Positions 59,015 through 64,000 of a stretch of 64,000 nt of DNA are shown piece by piece (the stretch's first letter is position 1; each line of letters opens with the position of its first letter). Origin of the DNA: Dugong dugon (lineage: Eukaryota > Chordata > Mammalia > Sirenia > Dugongidae); assembly GCA_030035585.1 (NCBI GenBank), contig CM057461.1:170883624-170947623 (forward strand), given 5' to 3'. A model generated the notes under the pieces. That model did no database searches and was not told where the DNA came from. It saw only the letters and a list, made by a program, of their open reading frames with translations. Position numbers and translations under genes: made by a program.

Positions 59015-61025
59015 CTATGGATTCAGCAAACAACAGACGAGGAAAAGTGAGAAAATCTGACCTTATTTTAGCAACCAGGCATACACACTGCTGGGGAATT
59101 GTCATTTCCTTATCTTTTCTAAATCAAAGGTGATCAAATTTAAAGAAAGAGACTGTCAACACCAGGGCTGCTCTGTATAGTTGTATAGGTTGTACACTGC
59201 ACAACTCTTGAGGCACCATTCACATGGACCAGTTTTCTGGTGCCACAACCTACATGAACCATAGGCACCAGCCCTGCTCAGTACCATTCTAAGTAACTAT
59301 TTTAATATATTTGCTTTGCTCTCAAATTCATAGATTTATGGTGATCTTGTGCCCTTCTTGGATAATATAAAAATAATTAGCTATAAAAATAAAAAGACAA
59401 ATGGATCCCTGGAAAAAGAGATTTTGAATCTCAGTACATTAGAAGTTAGGGGGAGATGAAGTCAAATTGCTTTCCCCAGAGTGAGGCCACAGATTGTTAG
59501 CAATTTAGAGAAAGAGTCCATCCCAGGAAATCCCTTAATCCTTTTCTGCTTTAAGCCCTGCCACTCTAAAATCCCAAAAAGCAAGAGCCAGCATAACAAT
59601 TAGGTTTCAGTTCTCAGCTCCGATATATGCTCCTGCAAATCTGTTTTATGTAATAAATAAACATGGAAGTTCAGGATCATGAAGGAGGTCTATACAGGAT
59701 CAAGGGAATATAAAACCTTTAGAAAAATTGAAAGGTAGGCTCTTGGTCTTGGGCAAAACCTGTCTCTCTGTTCTCCAGCACTTGTTCTTCCTTCATCTGC
59801 TTGTTGCTTCCCATTGCCTCAATGTCTTCCCTCTTCAACCATTAAAACTTTCTTTAGGAAAGATTCTCATAAGGAATTCATTCCGGGATTAAAAAACTGC
59901 TAATAAGGTAACTTACACCGGGGTAACGTTCCATGGTTTGCCAAGGGCCATTGTGTATGTTGTTTTCTAATTTGGTCTTCCCAACAGCCCAGCATATATA
60001 TGGAGCAACCATTATATGCCTTCTCTTCTTTTATGAGCAAATTAATGATTACAGCTTACAATCTGGAATTAGAAGAATCAGGGCTGGAAGTGGAAATCCA
60101 GGTTTTCAGGCTCCTGATGCCAGTTTGGGTCTTATTAAGTTATTAAACCCTCTAAGGGGATTTCAAATTTTACAAAAGTGGTGCGTTTTCCACAGGACTC
60201 TGTCATATTCAAATGAGAGAATCTCTAACTGTTGAACTCCAGGCTATGTTAGGGCCCCTGGTGGTGCAAATGGTTTGTGCTCAACCACCAGCCTAAAGGT
60301 TGGCAGCTTGAACTCACCCAGTGGCAAAAAAGGCCTGTGGAAAAAAGGCCTGGTGATCTTCTTCTGTAAAGATTACAGTCAAGAAAACCCTATGGAGTTG
60401 TTCCACTCTGTAACACATGGGGTCACCATGAGTTGGAATTAACTTGACCACAGTGAGTTTGTTTTTTGGGTGGGATTTTATTTGGTTAACAGTGTGGCTC
60501 TGCAGAGGCTATTGGAATCACATTGTTAGTTACTTGATTTGCCTAATCAAAAGGTAGGACTTGAGAGATACTTAATGTTCATAATAATAATTAATACTTT
60601 GGGGGGGGGTGGCTTGGCATGTGCCAGGTTCTCTCCTTTTATTCTCATCACAACCCTGTGAATTAGCTACTGTTTTAGCCCCACTTAACAGGTAAGGGAA
60701 GTGAGAAATAGCCTAAGTAAGTACAGTAAGGCCACCTGATAGGGAAGGAGTTAAAATCTGTTGCTTATTCATCACCAGTGGCATAGACGCTCTGAACTAT
60801 TGTAATGCACTATCTATTCCCAGGAGCAAAGTAAAATAAAATAAAATTTCCAATTAAACGCATTGTATCCTATACTGTTTCGGTAAGATGTTAATAAAAG
60901 GAAAGAGAATATAGCGACAGCCAGAAAAAGAAAGGCTACGATCCTGTCGCATATGATAACATAATACACCTTGACCATTGATTTGATTCCACTGCACCGA
61001 AAGACCAGGGTGGAGCTGGACTCAC
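59015..61025 (-). other. Intron 2 of the gamma-crystallin gene
   Basis: About 2.0 kb between gtgagtcc and the gaatccatag acceptor. It holds an AfroSINE copy (about 60250-60455) and an antisense MIR-like stretch (about 60590-60800). The rest is sequence I could not assign. Confidence 0.8.
60250..60455 (+). mobile_element. AfroSINE in crystallin intron 2
   Basis: gggcccctggtggtgcaaatgg head to gaattaacttgaccacagtg tail; antisense to the gene. Confidence 0.83.
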
Positions 61026-61268
61026 CTGGGGGATGAGGTGGCAGGAGCGGATCGAGTCGCTAAGGCCCATCCACTGCTGGTAGTCTGGGTACTCGCCTCG
61101 GCGCAGGAAGTACTGGCAGCCCGAGTAGTTGGGCTGCTCATGGAGCATCCAGCAGCCGCTTTCCACGCGCACCGAGTTGCAGCGGCTGAGGTAGGGCTGC
61201 AGGTTGGAGTGGTCGCTGCTGCACTCGTAGGAGCGGCCCTGGAAACCCCGGTCCTCGCAGAAGGTGAT
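61026..61268 (-). CDS. CRYGF-like: Gamma-crystallin exon 2: N-terminal domain, Greek keys 1 and 2
   Basis: The exon is exactly 243 bp (81 codons, phase 0 both ends), preceded by cttgccttgcag and followed by gtgagtcc. The reading frame is fully open. Greek-key signatures are present: the E-D-R-G-F-Q-G-R turn with Y-E-C in motif 1, and [17 protein letters not shown] in motif 2, ending S-C-H-L-I-P-Q at the domain linker. One oddity is Cys at position 6 (ITFC), where relatives usually have Tyr. This exon alone shows no damage. Confidence 0.95.
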
Positions 61269-61358
61269 CTGCAAGGCAAGAGGAAGACAAGGCTCAAAGT
61301 CCTGGCTCCCAGATAGTGTACGCCAGGGACCCTCCCCGGGTCACCCCAGTCAGCTCAC

Positions 61359-61367
61359 CTTCCCCAT
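61359..61367 (-). CDS. CRYGF-like: Gamma-crystallin exon 1 coding part (Met-Gly-Lys)
   Basis: ATG GGG AAG is followed directly by the splice donor gtgagc on the minus strand. A nine-base coding first exon ending after Lys-3 is the hallmark of the gamma-crystallin genes. The start lies about 55 bases downstream of a TATA box. Intron 1 is only 90 bp (61269-61358), also typical. Confidence 0.93.
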
Positions 61368-61420
61368 GGCTGGTTGGGTGGATGGCGGAGTTCAGTGTGA
61401 TTGGCCGCAGTGTCGTGGGT

Positions 61421-61428
61421 CTATATAG
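61421..61428 (-). promoter_or_regulatory. TATA box of the gamma-crystallin promoter
   Basis: Minus strand ctatatag lies 54 bases upstream of the ATG, where gamma-crystallin promoters carry their TATA element. Just upstream the minus strand reads gccaacgcagcagccctc, resembling the conserved proximal gamma-crystallin promoter, including a GCAGCA half-site of the kind bound by lens Maf factors. A TTGTTGTTC stretch further up could serve SOX factors. TATA position is seen; factor binding is inference. Confidence 0.8.
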
Positions 61429-61927
61429 CAAGAGGGCTGCTGCGTTGGCAAGAACAACAAAAAAGGGGCCCGAGGGGGCGAGTAAAGGGATTTTCTCTCT
61501 CTCTTCTTTTTATCTATATAATGACTGTGTGCGGTGGTGGGTATTGTATGCTGCCTTTTAGACTCTCCAGAGCTTTCTGATTGATGACTGTGGTTGAAAT
61601 TGTCACTTGGTCCCACCTGAGGTTTAAATGAGGCCAGTTTGGGATATTGGAATTGAACAAAAGTGCTTAACCAAATTAATAATTGTAATGAAATATTTTA
61701 TTTATCTTTTTAGATTTCAAAATAATGTATTTTTGAGTAATAACTCCATGTAGTGAGAAGTCTGAGGTTTAGGTTAGAGAACATGTTCTTGGTGTGAAAA
61801 TTAAGAACATCAAGATGCACTTGCCTTCTCTGCATAATGTTTAATGTGGAATGATGCCACTTGTATTATTACCTGTGACATTAGAATTGAACCTCAAGTG
61901 CATCTACCGTAAAATAAATTATCTAGG
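61429..61927. other. Upstream flank of the crystallin gene
   Basis: The first 40 bases resemble gamma-crystallin proximal promoters. The rest is unassigned up to the LTR. Confidence 0.5.
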
Positions 61928-62308
61928 TTTTATGGATTAAATTGTGTCCCTCTCACAAAAAAAAAAAAAAATGTTGGAATCCTATCCCCTATGCTTATGG
62001 AAGTAATCCTGTTTAGAAATAGGGTTTTCTTTGATATTTAATTATAACTGAATGAGTTGGTGCTAAATCTTATTACTTCTGAGTTACAAAAGAGCAGATT
62101 AAGCACAGAGATACATTCCAAGGAAGAGAGTAAGGTGAAGCTCGCCAAGGAACCAAGGAATGCCCAGGCCTACTGATAAGGAAGGAATCAACATAGCCAA
62201 GACCCTGATTTGGACTTCTAGCTTCCAAAACTATAAGAAAATAAATTTCTGTTCTTTTAAACCATCAACTTGTGGTATTTCTGTTACAGCAGCACTGGGA
62301 AACTAAGA
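61928..62308 (+). mobile_element. MaLR 5' LTR joined to its internal region
   Basis: Starts ttttatggattaaattgtg (TG changed) and ends gcactgggaaactaag. Directly after it come atttgatactggag and caaatgtggaagttgttttgg, the usual start of MaLR internal sequence, so this is not a solo LTR. Confidence 0.82.
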
Positions 62309-62404
62309 ATTTGATACTGGAGATTGAGGGTGCTACTCTTATATATAACTCAAATGTGGAAGTTGTTTTGGAATTGGGTAATGGATAGAGGCTGAAGGAA
62401 TTTT

Positions 62405-62985
62405 TTCCCCTAAATTTTATTTATTTTGCTGTTGTTGTTGAGAATATACACAGTGAAACATACACCAGTTCAACAGTTTCCACATATACAGTTCACTTAC
62501 ATTCTCATTCTCCTTTTCCATGTTGTTTTTCCCTCATTAACATAAATTCACTGCCCCCTGAGGTTCCTATCTAATTTTTTTAGTTGCTGTTGTCAGTTTG
62601 ATCCCATACAGATAGTTCTTAAAAGAGCATAATGCTCTTTTTACTAGTTAAGCTAAATTATTGTTTGGTTTTAAGATGACTTCTGGACATATTTTTTGGT
62701 TTAAGGGTTAAAGATTATCTCAGGGCAATAGTTTCAGGGGTTCATTCACCTGCCATGGCTCAAGAAGGTCTAGAGTCCATGAGAATTTGACATTCTGTTC
62801 TGCATTTTCCCCCTTTTGATCAGGATTCTTCTATGGAATTTTTGATCAAAATATTCAGTAATGGTAGCTGGGCACCATCCTGTTCTTCTGGTCTCATGGC
62901 AAAGGAAGTAGTTGTTCATGGAGGCAATTAGCCACACATTCCATATCCTCCTCCTATTCCTGGCTTTCCTTCTTCCTCTGTTGCT
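62405..62985 (-). mobile_element. L1 3' UTR inserted in the MaLR
   Basis: Antisense, T-rich start, ttgttgagaatatacacagtg. Flanked by an exact 17-bp repeat gaggctgaaggaatttt (62388-62404, 62986-63002). Confidence 0.95.
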
Positions 62986-63155
62986 GAGGCTGAAGGAATT
63001 TTGATGTGTTTGATAGTAAGAGCCCAGACTGCCTTGAACAGACTGTAGAATTATGGACATTAAGGATGATTCTGATGAAGGCTCAGAAAGATTTGAGAAC
63101 TTGGAGGAAAGCTTCTGTCACCATGAACAGAATGTTGCAAGAAAAGCAGACATTT

Positions 63156-63371
63156 CCATATTTTTATGCAAATAACACATGCCTTCTGTGCTTGTTTGCT
63201 GGCTGTACCCTCCACCTGTGACATATTTTCATAAGCATGCCATGCTTTTTTTTTTTTTTTAACATCAATATGTGGAAGAAGATTGGCATGGCAGTGCTTG
63301 TGAGGGTGCCTTGCAGGGGAGAGCATGGCTGGCAAACGCAGAAGGCACACATTATTTGCATAAAAATATGG
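63156..63371. repeat. 216-bp palindromic element
   Basis: Perfect 20-bp inverted ends ccatatttttatgcaaataa (63156-63175, 63352-63371). The inner arms also pair at roughly three bases in four (gccttctgtgcttgtttgctggc against gccttctgcg...tttgccagcc; the ends at the centre read gcatgccatgc and gcactgccatgcc), around a T-tract at 63245-63260. No ORF. Related half copy at 51758-51880. Could be a MITE. Confidence 0.85.
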
Positions 63372-64000
63372 TAAATATTCTTCTGGTGAGGCTTTAAAAG
63401 GAAATGATACACATGTTATTGGACACTGGAGGAAGGGTGATCTTTTTCATAAGGTGGCAAAGAACTTGTTTGCATTATGGCTAAATGTGTTGTGGGAGGT
63501 AGAACTTTTAAGTGATGAACTTGGACATTTGGCTGAGACGATTTCTAAGAAAATCTTGAAAATGCAGCATGATTTCTCTTTGTTGCTTCTAGAAAAATGC
63601 TGGAGGAAAGGGATAGATTTAAAGATGAATTGTGCAAAATGAAACCAGAACCTAAAGATTTGGAAAATTCTGTTGTACAAACTAAGAAAGCAGGTCCTGT
63701 GAGTTTCACTAAGGGTGAAAAGGACAGAGACAGGCTTAGACTGAAAAGGACAGAGACAGGATGAAATGAACATCTGTTGTCCTCCAAGAAAAGAAAGTCA
63801 TCATACCAGGCGCAGTTTGGAGATCAGCAGATTGTTAGAAGGAGCACAGAGCAGGGGAGAGGCAAGGCTGCTACTTCCTCGGTTTCAAAGAATGGAGCCA
63901 CCACTTCCTAGGTCTCAAAGGGTAGAACCCATCCCCTAAGTGTCAAAGAGTTGGGTCACTACCACCTCAGTTCTGGAGGGTGGAGCTGACTTTCAGATGG

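Larger units (their letters stand above)
58742..61367 (-). pseudogene. CRYGF-like: Gamma-crystallin gene (CRYGE/CRYGF-like), premature stop in exon 3
   Basis: Gamma-crystallins are small structural proteins of lens fibre cells, built of two domains with two Greek-key motifs each. The three exons (9, 243 and 273 bp, introns in phase 0) give the family layout: M-G-K, then the N-terminal domain, then the C-terminal domain, 174 codons if read through to the usual stop. Exon 2 opens [11 protein letters not shown] and carries [12 protein letters not shown] and YPDYQQWMG. Exon 3 carries [28 protein letters not shown] and [15 protein letters not shown]. The next codon is TGA (58808-58810) where relatives have Arg, followed in frame by YHDWGA to a second TGA at 58742-58744. 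The predicted product is 152 residues and loses half of Greek key 4. GYWVLYEM plus YHDWGA resembles rodent gamma-E/F more than gamma-A/B/C, so the paralogue name is inference. Splice sites and promoter are intact, so transcription is possible. A sequencing error at one base is the main alternative. Confidence 0.93.
62309..64000 (+). mobile_element. MaLR internal region, broken, runs off the window
   Basis: Similar in order to THE1/MST internal sequence: ttttggaattgggtaatgg, a stretch rich in gaaaatgt-like phrases, agatttggaaaattctg (about 63656). MaLR elements are non-autonomous and carry no intact retroviral genes; none is seen. Interrupted by an L1 (62405-62985) and a palindrome (63156-63371). 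The last 200 bp repeats cctaggtctcaaag / cctcggtttcaaag. Confidence 0.72.

Noticed and set aside
58802-59050. 82-codon plus-strand ORF opposite exon 3
   Set aside because: Antisense shadow of the crystallin exon.
61022-61316. Alanine- and serine-rich ORFs of 91-92 codons at the crystallin exon 2
   Set aside because: Shadow frames of the GC-rich exon; the crystallin frame explains the sequence.
1-64000. CRISPR array or prokaryotic-style operon
   Set aside because: Direct repeats here are transposon copies or target duplications; there is no regular repeat-spacer spacing and the DNA is clearly mammalian.

Overview
This is mammalian nuclear DNA, almost certainly from an afrotherian and most probably from an elephant or close relative (Proboscidea/Paenungulata). 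Two things point there. About 30 copies of a tRNA-derived SINE (starting like 'ggagccctggtgg', ending like 'tcgacggcaacggg') match AfroSINE, a family restricted to Afrotheria. Three long copies of an RTE-type LINE share their 3' tail with that SINE. The species call is inference; the repeat families are seen directly.

The only gene I can support with confidence is a three-exon gamma-crystallin on the minus strand (exon 1 61359-61367, exon 2 61026-61268, exon 3 58742-59014). TATA box, splice sites and poly(A) signal are all present. An in-frame TGA at 58808-58810 replaces an arginine of the conserved Arg-Arg-Tyr-His/Gln-Asp-Trp block and would remove the last 22 of 174 residues. It looks like a CRYGE/CRYGF-type gene on its way to, or already at, pseudogene status. 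A CpG-rich stretch at 2560-3010 with a minus-strand splice donor looks like the promoter and first exon of another gene. By human gene order PLEKHM3 would fit, but that is inference.

Layout. 0-5 kb: LTR, L1, MIR and SINE fragments, the CpG island and an LTR inserted in an LTR. 5-20 kb: solo LTRs, an RTE copy split by an LTR, L1 3' ends, a CA-rich minisatellite (15.4-15.7 kb) and a second RTE (18.0-19.8 kb). 21.8-25.3 kb: a stack of insertions at least four layers deep. 25-36 kb: LTRs, SINEs, L1 3' ends, AT-rich DNA, a local fold-back duplication at 33.4-33.7 kb and an L1 ORF2 relic. 37.1-38.9 kb: a broken hAT transposase gene. 39-58 kb: LTRs, L1s, L2s and MIRs, with a second LTR-in-LTR nest inside a MIR. 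58.7-61.4 kb: the crystallin gene. 61.9-64.0 kb: the 5' LTR and internal region of a MaLR-type element running off the window, itself hit by an L1 and by a long palindrome.

I found no intact transposon ORF, no operon-like system and no CRISPR array. The most rewarding points are the crystallin stop codon, the palindromic repeat family (63.2 kb and 51.8 kb), the fold-back at 33.5 kb, the hAT relic and the nests datable by their target-site duplications (TSDs).
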